Positions 41,070 to 49,983 of a stretch of DNA of 64,000 nucleotides are shown here, one piece after another. Made by a program: the position numbers and the translations under genes. Source of the stretch: Cyanobacterium sp. uoEpiScrs1 (GTDB taxonomy: Bacteria; Cyanobacteriota; Cyanobacteriia; Cyanobacteriales; Microcystaceae); the NCBI RefSeq assembly GCF_947331815.1, contig NZ_OX373462.1, positions 2,113,040-2,177,039 on the forward strand, written 5' to 3'. The notes below the pieces were generated by a model, which saw only the letters and a program-made list of their open reading frames with translations, had not been told where the DNA came from and did not search any database. The stretch's first letter is position 1, and every line of letters begins with the position of its first letter.

Positions 41070-42485
41070 ATGGCCATGCTGTTGAGCAATCGTTATAAAA
41101 TTTTAGAAACTTTGGGTCAAGGTGGCTTTGGAGAAACTTTTTTAGCCATCGATACCCAGATGCCTTCGGCTAGAAAATGTGTCATTAAACGTCTTAAACC
41201 CACGTTACAACAATTTCAATCAATTCCACAATGGTTACAAGATAGATTTAAACTTGAGGCAGCCGTCTTAGAAAAATTGGGCGAAAATCATCTGCAAATC
41301 CCCTGTCTGTACGCCTATTTTTCTGAAAACAATCACTTTTACTTAGTACAAGAATGGATTGAGGGAAAAACCCTTTCTCAAATTCACCAAAGACAAGGAA
41401 ATTTTTCAGTAGGGAAAGTTAAAAAACTTCTCAACAATATTTTGCCGATTCTCGATTATATTCATTCCCATCATATTATTCATAGAGACATCAAACCTGA
41501 TAACATTATTATTCGAGCCACAGATGGTCAACCAGTCTTAATTGATTTTGGCATTGTTAAGGAAGCAGTAGCCACCATAGTAAATGGCAATGGAAAAACG
41601 GCGTATTCTGTTGCGTTGGGGACCCCTGGCTATATGCCATCTGAACAAGCAGCAGGCCGTCCAGTCTATTCAAGTGATCTCTATAGTTTAGGATTAACTG
41701 CCGTCTTCCTACTCACTGGAAAAACTCCTCAATGTCTAGATATTGATCCTCATACTGGAGAAGTTCTCTGGGACCAAGAAGCTCCTATCCTTGATTCTGA
41801 GCTGACTAGTATTATTAATCGTACTCTTTGTTTTCATCCAAAAGATCGCTTCCTTACAGCAAAAAAAATGTTGGCTGCCTTGAATACTGAAGTGCCTACT
41901 GTCACTACTGCGACTATAGCGATTATGCCAGACTCTTCCTATTTACAAACCCAATCAATCCCTCATCTAAGCTCCTCAGAATACGACAGGGAACCACCCT
42001 TAGCTCTTCTAGTATTAGGCTCTTTTTTAATTGTCAGTGCTATTTTTGGAGCCTTAACCTTAGGATTTATTTTGATGAGTAAAGAAGGATCTAATCTTTT
42101 TCAATCTCCCTCAAACCTTCCAGAGTCATCCGACTTCCCCGTAAAAACTACTTCACCGTCCAGGATTCAAAATTTTCCTACTTCGGAGCCAGAAGTCTCT
42201 CCTACTTCGAAGCCAGAAGTCCCTCCTACCTCGAAGCCAGAAGTCCCTCCTCCCTCGAAGCCAGAAGTCCCTCCTCCCTCGAAGCCAGAAGTCCCTCCTA
42301 CCTCGAAGCCAGAAGTCCCTCCTACTGATGAATTGCCTTCTATTCCAGAACCGACAAAAATTGTTCCCATCCCTATTGAACCTCCTTCACTAGACACTTC
42401 CTCTAAATCCGTGATAGAATCGCAGCTCTCCCCTACTACACCCGATATTATTATCGATACAGAGCCTGAAGAATCCCAAGAATAA
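41070..42485 (+). CDS. Serine/threonine protein kinase with repeat-rich tail
   Basis: A PknB-like receptor kinase of 471 residues. The glycine loop 'LGQGGFGETF' is at 15-24, the ATP-anchoring Lys at about 40, the catalytic 'HRDIKPDN' at about 140, 'DFG' at about 162 and 'GTPGYMPSEQ' at about 189. A membrane segment follows at about 311-335. The extracytoplasmic tail begins with six near-identical 8-residue units (PTSKPEVP type), encoded by a 24-bp tandem repeat at 42177-42320, and ends acidic. There is no sensor domain, so the signal is unknown. ATG 41076 is an alternative start. Confidence 0.92.
   Translation: MAMLLSNRYKILETLGQGGFGETFLAIDTQMPSARKCVIKRLKPTLQQFQSIPQWLQDRFKLEAAVLEKLGENHLQIPCLYAYFSENNHFYLVQEWIEGKTLSQIHQRQGNFSVGKVKKLLNNILPILDYIHSHHIIHRDIKPDNIIIRATDGQPVLIDFGIVKEAVATIVNGNGKTAYSVALGTPGYMPSEQAAGRPVYSSDLYSLGLTAVFLLTGKTPQCLDIDPHTGEVLWDQEAPILDSELTSIINRTLCFHPKDRFLTAKKMLAALNTEVPTVTTATIAIMPDSSYLQTQSIPHLSSSEYDREPPLALLVLGSFLIVSAIFGALTLGFILMSKEGSNLFQSPSNLPESSDFPVKTTSPSRIQNFPTSEPEVSPTSKPEVPPTSKPEVPPPSKPEVPPPSKPEVPPTSKPEVPPTDELPSIPEPTKIVPIPIEPPSLDTSSKSVIESQLSPTTPDIIIDTEPEESQE
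42177..42320 (+). repeat. 24-bp tandem repeat, six copies, inside the kinase gene
   Basis: Six contiguous 24-bp units begin at 42177, 42201, 42225, 42249, 42273 and 42297. The consensus CCTACCTCGAAGCCAGAAGT begins each unit, followed by CCCT. Units differ by one to a few bases, and two neighbouring units are identical. The reading frame is kept, giving a proline-rich stalk. Copy number is likely to vary between strains by slippage. Confidence 0.95.
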
Positions 42486-43119
42486 TATAAACATATGATA
42501 TATTGTATTAATTTTTACTAAAAATTGTGAAAAAATACGGTCTCAATCTTTATCTCAGTATATCCATATAAAACTGCTTTAATTCAACCTAACTTCGGAG
42601 ATATTGTAAGAATTATTATTACACTTCATATTTCAAATATTTCGACTTCAATGGTAGACGTTTAGTTTAGATTTTAAGTAAGTAATAAGAAAGTCTGGAT
42701 CATGATGCTAATTGTTTGTGTCCATCATACAATTTTGTGATAGGGATAGAAAAAAGTTGAATTTGACATTGCTTGTTTTCTAAGTTGGTATTTTCTTAAT
42801 AAGTCCTAAAATAATAGCTATAAAAGTAAAAATATATACATTGATCATTAGACTAATAAAGTGATGATTAACATAAGTTATTTCATAAATCTAACCAATT
42901 AAAGAGGTAAAGCTGATATACAACATCTTTAAACTTAAGTATATATAATCCGCTATTAATATTTAGAAAACTTTTTATTACAATCTTAAGGTAAAGGATA
43001 AGAAATCGACATGCTAACTAGTTACCTTATTTATAAGGTAGTTACTATACTGAGTTCTAGATTACATTAAGACATTACGAACAGCAATGAAATAAAGTTA
43101 ATATTTCATAATTAAAAAT
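42486..43119. other. AT-rich convergent spacer
   Basis: About 630 bases between the kinase gene and lipB, which converge. A small 8-bp inverted repeat with a 2-nt loop (43023-43040) lies about 80 bases beyond the lipB stop and may help termination. No gene or RNA is recognised. Confidence 0.45.
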
Positions 43120-43827
43120 TCAAATTTTTTCTAAAAAGTAACTATATTTATTTATTATTTTGATTTTAAAAACATCAGCAAAAGCTAGTACAATTTTTTC
43201 GCGTACTTGTGATAATTTTATATTGGGGATAAATTGTTCTAAACTTCCTAAAGGTTTATCTTTAATTCCACAAGGAATAATTTCTTTAAATCCTTTTAGA
43301 TCAGGATAAACATTCAAAGAAAAACCGTGCATTGTTATCCAACGACTAACCTTAATACCAATTGCTGCAACCTTATATCCTTCTACCCAAACTCCTGTCA
43401 ACCCAGGTATCCTTTCTCCTTTAAGTCCATACTCTTGAAGTACTTTAATAATTACTTCTTCAAGTTGTCGCATATACCAATGTAAATCTTGTTGATAATA
43501 GCGTAAATTAAGAATAGGATAGCCTACTAACTGACCTGGACAATGATAAGTAACCTCCCCTCCCCGTTCAATACGATGAACTTCGTAAGCGGTAGTGGTG
43601 AGATTAAATTTCAAGAACTCTAGACTAGCTCCAGTTCCCAAAGTATAGACAGGGGGATGTTCAAGTAGTAATAGTATATCCTCTAAAGTTGGATCCTTTA
43701 AGCGTTCTTTAACAAGTGAACGCTGAGTTTCCCACGCTGATTCATAGGGTATAATTCCTGCTTGGTGGACAATACATTGTCGTTGTTGTCTCTGGTCGTC
43801 GACAGTCAGTTGGAAAGTTTCTCTCAT
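43120..43827 (-). CDS. lipB: Octanoyl-ACP:protein octanoyltransferase
   Basis: Moves octanoyl from acyl carrier protein to lipoyl domains of pyruvate dehydrogenase and the glycine cleavage H protein, the first step of lipoate assembly before LipA. At 235 residues it is of normal length. The signature '[19 protein letters not shown]' (about 85-103) and the catalytic Lys in '[10 protein letters not shown]' are present. The active-site Cys is in 'IIPCGI' (about 186). lipA is not in the window. Confidence 0.95.
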   Translation of the reverse strand: MRETFQLTVDDQRQQRQCIVHQAGIIPYESAWETQRSLVKERLKDPTLEDILLLLEHPPVYTLGTGASLEFLKFNLTTTAYEVHRIERGGEVTYHCPGQLVGYPILNLRYYQQDLHWYMRQLEEVIIKVLQEYGLKGERIPGLTGVWVEGYKVAAIGIKVSRWITMHGFSLNVYPDLKGFKEIIPCGIKDKPLGSLEQFIPNIKLSQVREKIVLAFADVFKIKIINKYSYFLEKI

Positions 43828-44368
43828 CTAGTGAAGATAGTTCTAAGAAATATCAAGATATGTGAAGTAAAATGAAAAGAAAGTAAAAAGCAATGTTAGA
43901 AAGAGTACAAGCATGTTAGCCTGAAAGCGTCGGATGGTTCCCTTTACGTGAGAGATTGATGGATAAAAACCTGGGTCTGTTATTTTCTTTTGTTCGACCT
44001 CATACCTTGACTGTATTCACTAATCAAGAGATTAATAAACGTCCTAATATTCTTCAGCATTGATCCTTAAGAAACGACTAGAGTGAAACGAAAGACAAAA
44101 TACCAATTGACTAATCTACGGGTTTATTTGACCTTGATATCCTATTATTAGTCTATCTTGGATAAGAGTTCAAATGAAAAATGGATAAACCACTATTAAG
44201 ATATCTAAACAAAGTTTAGAAAACTAATGAAAGTGCGAAATCTCTATAACTTTAGTTTCGACTAGGAGCATAATAGGATGCTGATTTGCTTTTACTGCAA
44301 AGTGAATAGCTAGTTTCTTTATTGTCGTTTGATGTAAATGAGGTTTAGTTAACAATGGAGTGTAAAAT
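43828..44368. other. Divergent spacer with a gene-like relic
   Basis: About 540 bases upstream of both lipB and hpf. A 34-codon plus-strand frame at 43959-44063, with an extended open stretch before it, has protein-like composition but no recognised family. The segment just before 44369, with GGAG eight to eleven bases before the ATG, is the hpf leader; long leaders are known for cyanobacterial lrtA. Confidence 0.4.
43959..44063 (+). pseudogene. Possible decayed gene fragment, unknown
   Basis: An ATG frame of 34 codons, preceded in the same frame by about ten more open codons. The segment 'LLFSFVRPHTLTVF' reads like part of a membrane protein. Codon choice and G+C are nearer to the genes than to the spacer. 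I cannot name the parent gene, and a chance frame is possible. Confidence 0.25.
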
Positions 44369-44968
44369 ATGAAGCTTTTAGTCCAAGGAAATAATATTGA
44401 TGTTACCGATTCCATAAATGATTATGTGCAAGAAAAACTACAAAAAGCAGTCAAACATTTCCAAACAATGACAACGAAAGTTGATGTGCATTTATCGGTG
44501 GCTCGCAATGCTCGGATCATTGATAAGCATAAAGCAGAAGTGACAGTTTATGCAAATGGCACTGTTATCAGGGCCCAAGAAGGTAGTGAAAACCTCTACG
44601 CTAGTATTGACTTAGTTTCTGATAAAATTGCTCGTCAACTTCGCAGATATAAGGAGAAACTAAATAACAAAAAGCCTCACAATCCGCTCAAAGCGACAGA
44701 AATTGTTAAAGAATGTCTGATAGAAGGGGACTTAATTGGTGATCGTATTCCAGAATTACCATCTGAGGTAGTCCGCATGAAATATTTTGCCATGCCACCA
44801 ATGACTATTGATGAAGCTTTACATCGGTTGGAATTGGTAGACCATGATTTTTATGTATTCCTCAATAAAGACACTGATGAAATCAATGTTATTTATATTC
44901 GTAATCATGGTGGATATGGTGTCATTCAACCTCGTATAAACAATGAAAATGGTGACAATGTTAACTAA
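44369..44968 (+). CDS. hpf: Ribosome hibernation promoting factor, long form (LrtA)
   Basis: A 199-residue protein that binds the small ribosomal subunit and dimerises 70S ribosomes into inactive 100S particles. The N-terminal HPF/RaiA domain (about 1-100) has '[20 protein letters not shown]' and '[17 protein letters not shown]'. The C-terminal dimerisation domain (about 140-195) has '[22 protein letters not shown]' and '[12 protein letters not shown]'. This is the cyanobacterial light-repressed transcript A family. A terminator-like hairpin follows. Confidence 0.95.
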   Translation: MKLLVQGNNIDVTDSINDYVQEKLQKAVKHFQTMTTKVDVHLSVARNARIIDKHKAEVTVYANGTVIRAQEGSENLYASIDLVSDKIARQLRRYKEKLNNKKPHNPLKATEIVKECLIEGDLIGDRIPELPSEVVRMKYFAMPPMTIDEALHRLELVDHDFYVFLNKDTDEINVIYIRNHGGYGVIQPRINNENGDNVN

Positions 44969-44980
44969 CTAATTTTATTT

Positions 44981-45008
44981 AGGTCAATTCTCCCTATGAT
45001 ATTGACCT
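44981..45008 (+). terminator. Rho-independent terminator of hpf
   Basis: Perfect 8-bp stem (44981-44988 and 45001-45008) with a 12-nt loop, 13 bases beyond the hpf stop, followed by CTCTTGCTTTTG. Confidence 0.65.
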
Positions 45009-45233
45009 CTCTTGCTTTTGTCTGTTAATCGATCAATTACTTAGAAAAATTATAATTAATGATTGTTCTCAGTCATGGTATTCTAATTATTTCCTGTTGA
45101 GTATACTGATAGTTTGAGTATGATTTGGCTAAATTACGGAAAAGTTTAAAAACCTAAAACAAAATGGGTAGATAAAGACCAAGCTTGGCATTTTTAAAAA
45201 AGTAAGTTGCCTCTGATTTACTTCCTAGATTTC

Positions 45234-48200
45234 TTAAGACTTTACTTGTGCCTGAAAACTAACTATTTTCCACGGAGTAATTTCAGAAAAGATTGGAATG
45301 AGTTCTTCTAAGAGATTCACTTTATTAGTAAATCTCAGATTTAGGCTAGTAGTTACAGAAGCTACAGTGGTCCTGCCTTCACATTCGTAACATCGTAAGA
45401 CCCAAGTATTTGGATGATCTTCTGCTGGTTTAAGAGCTGACAAAATCAAGTTGTCTGAACCCAAATTTAAGAATTGATTGACTGGGGGTAATGTTCTATG
45501 TTGGGTAGTTTTATTTTGCAGAGGAAAAACCACATTTAGAGGAATATTTAATTCATACCCTCGCTGTACAGTTTTGGCCTCCTGCCAACTCCCTTGATGG
45601 GGATATATGGCATAAATAAAATGGTGTAGACCGCGATCACAATTAGAATCTGGCCAACGGGGACTTTTTAATAAAGTAAGTCTCAAACGATCACTTTGAT
45701 TGTCATAACCATATTTACAGTTATTTAAAATACTGACTCCATAGTTTTGAGACTTATCTGTTAAGTCTGCCCACCTTAGTGCAGACACTTCCCATTTAGC
45801 TTTTTCTTCCGGAGTCTTAGGATAGTTTGTCCGTTTAATAGCAGCAAAAGGAATTTCATAGGTTGTATAGTCACTTTCTAAATTTAACGGAAAAGAACTT
45901 TTTACCAATACATGAGTTTCTTGCCAATTGACTGTTGTCTTGATTATGATGACTCTTGAGTTGACTCGTAAACTATAATCTTGGCAGAATTCTGAGTTTC
46001 CCAATTGTCGAACTACTCTTATTGTCCACTGTATAGGTCCCATTTCTAAACACTTAATGGTCTTTAAATTAGTTTCTGGTAAAGGCTTATTATTATAATT
46101 AGGGTCGATATTCCAGGCATCCCAATATTGACCTTTATCTTGAAATCCTTGTAATTGATTACATTCTCCTTTAACTACTTCTTGCTGGACTATTTTATCA
46201 AAAATACTATCTATATTTCCTGTTTTAGAATTAATAGTAACTTTTAAGTATTGATTCTCAAGATTAAAATCACTGTTATTGATTTGATATATATTTTCTG
46301 AAGTTTTGTCAGTAGGACATAACCAAAAAACACGATATCCAATTGAGGGAATATTTTTTGCTAAAAATAAAAGTTTATTATCGATTGATAATTGAGAGGT
46401 TAGTTCATTTCCTTCTAAATCATAAATTTCATAATTATTATCTAAGTCTGGACATTCAATTACTTCCGATCTCTGCCAATTTAGAGAATTAAAAATCATC
46501 AAAGGAATAGCATGAATTGTAGGGGGTTTTGGCAAATCAATTCGAGAGATAATAGCTTGCAAAGAATCGTCCAACAAAGCTTGACTAATTTTTATTACTT
46601 GTTGCCAATCTTCATTAGCTTGAATAAAAACTTCAGGAATAGAAGTTCCTGGTAAAATATCATGAAATTGATTGAACAAAACTTTCTTCCATGCTCTTTC
46701 TAAATCATTTTTTTCGTTAAGATTAATAGGCAGTCCTTGAACAATTGTTGCTATAGAAATCCATAATTCAGCTTGATATAGTAAATCTTCACAACGACGA
46801 TTATAAAATTTTTGATCGGCATGAGTTGTGTAGCAACCTCGATGTAAATCTAGATAAAGTTCATCATTCCAAACTGGAATATAATCAGATGTTTCTCCTA
46901 ATTTATCTAAATAATCAATTGTTTTAGTAAAACTAATTTTTGGAAAAAAAGGTGACTGTTTCCATCTATTTTGAACTGTTAACATATCACGAGTTGGTCC
47001 TCCCCCATGATCTCCAACTCCAGGTAACCACAAGGCATCTTTTAAACCTGTTTGTTGCTTCCATGAGATAGAATAATTAGTCATTTTTAGAGGATCAGTA
47101 TTCATGACTCCAGCGACGTTTGGAGGAGAAATTAGAGTTAATAACTGGGTTCCATCAGGTGATTGCCAATAGAAAAGACCATAGGGAAATTTAACATTAG
47201 TATTCCAGTGAAGTTTTCCAGTTACAAAATATTTAATTCCACTCTGGTGGAAAATCTGTGATAGTTGCCAAGTAAAACCAAAACTGTCGGGAAGCCAAGC
47301 AACTTGGGTAATTTTTCCAAATTTTTCTCTAAAAAAACGTTGTCCGTATAACAATTGTCTCACTATTGATTCTCCTGACGCTAAATTTACTTCAGGTTCA
47401 ACCCACATTCCTCCTAATATCTCCCATTTTCCTTGTTTATATGCTTCTAAAATTTTTTTAAAAAGCTGAGGACGATGTTTTTCCATCCATTCGTAAAGAA
47501 CAGGAGTTGTATGTCCAAAAATAAGATCTGTAAACTCTTTCTGCAAGCTTATAACAGAAGTAAATGTTCTTTCTCCTACATCCCAAGTTTCATCAACTGG
47601 CCATAACCAAGCCATATCTAAATGAGCATGTCCTAATAAATTTAAAGAGTATTCTTTAATATTTTTAGCTAAAGGTTTCAGGATATTACGTAATTTAAAT
47701 AAATGACAATTAAATTGTTTTTGATCATTGACAATATCCCAATTTATTTGATTAATTAATTGTTTAAATAAATTTATAGCTTGAGGTTCAAAAGCAGATA
47801 AATAATTATATAATATGGTTAATTCATCAGCGACAAAACCAGGATCTATTAAATTTACATCTGTTTCATAGATGAGTCTAGAACTCATTAATCCACCAAT
47901 ATCATGACCTGGACTAACTAAACGTAATAAAATCAAAAATTCATCTCTTGGTTTAACAGATGGACTTACCAAAATCCTTGCTGAAGAGTCAAATAGGTCA
48001 CCTTCTTGTACTAATTTTTTATTAATAAAAATTTCTGCTTTTTCTGCCCACCAAGTTAAGGATAATCTTAGAGCTAGTCCCGACAAAGGATAACCTTTAA
48101 TTTGCTTAGGAATTATAAGCTTTTTAGCTAACCATTTAATCTTTCTCCCTGCTGGCCAGACAATATAACCTTTTTGGTTAAGGTTAACAGGTTTCCAACT

Positions 48201-48308
48201 ATATATGTCGATATCATCAAAAGAGATTTCCTCAGAAATACTAAGCCAAGATGATTGAATGTCTATCTGTGTCAATTGGCGAAGTTTATCAAAAATTTCA
48301 GTAACCAT
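45234..48308 (-). CDS. Alpha-mannosidase, glycoside hydrolase family 38
   Basis: A 1024-residue cytosolic enzyme; no signal peptide is visible. After an N-terminal beta domain, the GH38 catalytic domain starts with the zinc-binding 'GHAHLDMAWLW' (about residues 225-235). The nucleophile region 'WLPDSFGFTWQLSQI' lies near 336-350. The central helical domain includes 'FNQFHDILPGTSIPEV' (about 545-560), a family hallmark, and beta-sandwich domains complete the protein. It would hydrolyse alpha-mannosides, for glycan turnover or use of imported mannosides (inference). Confidence 0.92.
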   Translation of the reverse strand: MVTEIFDKLRQLTQIDIQSSWLSISEEISFDDIDIYSWKPVNLNQKGYIVWPAGRKIKWLAKKLIIPKQIKGYPLSGLALRLSLTWWAEKAEIFINKKLVQEGDLFDSSARILVSPSVKPRDEFLILLRLVSPGHDIGGLMSSRLIYETDVNLIDPGFVADELTILYNYLSAFEPQAINLFKQLINQINWDIVNDQKQFNCHLFKLRNILKPLAKNIKEYSLNLLGHAHLDMAWLWPVDETWDVGERTFTSVISLQKEFTDLIFGHTTPVLYEWMEKHRPQLFKKILEAYKQGKWEILGGMWVEPEVNLASGESIVRQLLYGQRFFREKFGKITQVAWLPDSFGFTWQLSQIFHQSGIKYFVTGKLHWNTNVKFPYGLFYWQSPDGTQLLTLISPPNVAGVMNTDPLKMTNYSISWKQQTGLKDALWLPGVGDHGGGPTRDMLTVQNRWKQSPFFPKISFTKTIDYLDKLGETSDYIPVWNDELYLDLHRGCYTTHADQKFYNRRCEDLLYQAELWISIATIVQGLPINLNEKNDLERAWKKVLFNQFHDILPGTSIPEVFIQANEDWQQVIKISQALLDDSLQAIISRIDLPKPPTIHAIPLMIFNSLNWQRSEVIECPDLDNNYEIYDLEGNELTSQLSIDNKLLFLAKNIPSIGYRVFWLCPTDKTSENIYQINNSDFNLENQYLKVTINSKTGNIDSIFDKIVQQEVVKGECNQLQGFQDKGQYWDAWNIDPNYNNKPLPETNLKTIKCLEMGPIQWTIRVVRQLGNSEFCQDYSLRVNSRVIIIKTTVNWQETHVLVKSSFPLNLESDYTTYEIPFAAIKRTNYPKTPEEKAKWEVSALRWADLTDKSQNYGVSILNNCKYGYDNQSDRLRLTLLKSPRWPDSNCDRGLHHFIYAIYPHQGSWQEAKTVQRGYELNIPLNVVFPLQNKTTQHRTLPPVNQFLNLGSDNLILSALKPAEDHPNTWVLRCYECEGRTTVASVTTSLNLRFTNKVNLLEELIPIFSEITPWKIVSFQAQVKS

Positions 48309-48789
48309 TACAGTTTTTTAGATATTTTTTACCAAAAATACTTTAAGTCTATAAGATAGACAAATTATAATAATCATTATAGCGAACGAAGTACGTTAAT
48401 AAATATTTGTCTAATCTACAAAACATACACTATGTGTTAATAACTGTAAAAACACTAAAATCATCTCTTTAATTAGTCTAACAATAACTAATTTTTTACA
48501 AAAGTTTAACCGCATTTATTGGGTTAGAAACAAACAATATAATCTCCATAGTTTGTCAACTAATAATATAATATTTTTATTTTAATAATTTAACTTATTC
48601 CTAAAATACTAAATCCTATAATATTATTAATATAGACAATTTATTCTCAATAATTTAATTTCATAAACAATAATTTGCTTATAAATTATTGTTTATGAAA
48701 TTAAATTATTGATAGTTTCTATTATATTGGACAAATATGTCTTAGACTAAGGAATATAATTCAATATTGTCCTAATTAACTCGTCATTA
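48309..48789. other. Divergent spacer containing a 30-bp perfect hairpin
   Basis: About 480 bases between the starts of the alpha-mannosidase gene (minus) and glyoxalase II (plus). It is extremely AT-rich and dominated by the inverted repeat at 48647-48712. No gene is seen. Confidence 0.5.
48647..48712. repeat. Perfect 30-bp inverted repeat, 6-nt loop
   Basis: Arms 48647-48676 and 48683-48712 are perfectly complementary over 30 bases around the loop GCTTAT. It lies between two divergent genes, 78 bases before the glyoxalase start and 340 bases from the mannosidase start, so it is not a terminator for either. It would form a very stable stem in RNA or a cruciform in DNA. Confidence 0.9.
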
Positions 48790-49563
48790 ATGGATATCAA
48801 AATACTTACTGCCATATCTAGTAACTATATTTTTGTACTTCATGATCCTGTAAAGGATACTGCCGCTGTGGTTGATCCGGCTGAGGCTACTCCTGTCTTA
48901 AAATGTTTAGACGAGTTGAAAGCTAAATTAGTCGCTATTTTTAATACCCACCATCATTATGATCATGTTGGGGGAAATAATACTTTAATTAAAAATTTCC
49001 CCAATCTTTGTGTTTATGGAGGAATAGAAGATAAGGGTAGGATTCCTCACCAACAAGTATTCTTGAAAGATGGTGATCTCATTGAATTTGCTAACCGGAG
49101 GGGGAAAGTTTTATTTGTCCCTGGACACACTCGCGCTCATATTGCTTACTATTTTTTTCCAGATTCAACTCACGATACTGGAGAATTATTTTGTGGCGAT
49201 ACTTTATTTCTAGGAGGGTGCGGACGATTATTTGAGGGTAGCTCAGCACAGATGGTAAATTCTTTGGATAAATTACGAAATTTACCTGACAAAACTCATG
49301 TTTGGTGTGCCCATGAATATACGTTAAAAAATCTTCAATTCGCACTAACAGTTGATCCTAATAATACAGTCTTAAAAAAAAGATTTAATCAAATAAAAAA
49401 AATTCTCAGACAGAGACAAGTTACTGTCCCTTTTTTATTAAAGGACGAAAAACAAACTAATCCATTTTTACGGTGGGATAGTATTAGTTTGCAATTAATA
49501 ACAGGTGCAAAAACCCCGAAACAGGTGTTTAGTAAAATTCGAGCAATGAAGGATAACTTTTAA
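48790..49563 (+). CDS. gloB: Hydroxyacylglutathione hydrolase (glyoxalase II)
   Basis: A 257-residue metallo-beta-lactamase-fold enzyme that hydrolyses S-lactoylglutathione to lactate and glutathione, completing methylglyoxal detoxification. The dinuclear metal-binding motif 'THHHYDHVGGN' lies at about 53-63. Further ligands are in 'PGHTRAH' (about 115-121) and 'FCGDTLF' (about 137-143). The C-terminal glutathione-binding helices are present, with 'CAHEYTLKNLQFA' at about 175-187. gloA is not in the window. Confidence 0.93.
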   Translation: MDIKILTAISSNYIFVLHDPVKDTAAVVDPAEATPVLKCLDELKAKLVAIFNTHHHYDHVGGNNTLIKNFPNLCVYGGIEDKGRIPHQQVFLKDGDLIEFANRRGKVLFVPGHTRAHIAYYFFPDSTHDTGELFCGDTLFLGGCGRLFEGSSAQMVNSLDKLRNLPDKTHVWCAHEYTLKNLQFALTVDPNNTVLKKRFNQIKKILRQRQVTVPFLLKDEKQTNPFLRWDSISLQLITGAKTPKQVFSKIRAMKDNF

Positions 49564-49983
49564 AGTCAAATACAAATTGTTAAGCAAAAAGTTGCATAGC
49601 AATATACAACTTTGTAAGTTTAAATTAATATCTACAATTTTTGTGATCAAAATTTATATCTCTAATAACATCTTCTCACCAAACTACAAGGCAATTTTAA
49701 TCTATTTTGTTATGAATTAATTATTGAATATAATTACCTTAAAGGTTAAATTATACACTCAGTTTTTTAGCCTGCTATTACGATAACACGTCCACTGTAG
49801 GTAAAATGTATATGTCCTAAATCAAACTCTCTACTCTGGCAAAAATATGTTGATTAACATATTTTGATTACGCATTTGAGTGGTTACAAAACAATGGTAC
49901 TGCTTGGATAAACTTGAAAGTTTATCCAAGCAGTACCATTGTTTTGTAAATCTTGTAATTTAATTTTTTTCTTCTATTAACTC
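49564..49983. other. Convergent spacer with a 31-bp perfect hairpin
   Basis: About 420 bases between gloB and sir, which converge. It is AT-rich and gene-free; the hairpin at 49884-49949 lies 35 bases beyond the sir stop. Confidence 0.5.
49884..49949. terminator. Perfect 31-bp inverted repeat, probable bidirectional terminator
   Basis: Arms 49884-49914 and 49919-49949 are perfectly complementary over 31 bases around the loop TGAA. It sits between convergent genes, where a bidirectional terminator is expected, but the stem is about three times longer than usual. T-rich sequence follows on the plus strand. Confidence 0.7.

Noticed and set aside
42177-42320. Regular short repeats that could suggest a CRISPR array
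   Set aside because: The units are contiguous without unique spacers, are in frame inside the kinase gene, and encode a proline-rich stalk.
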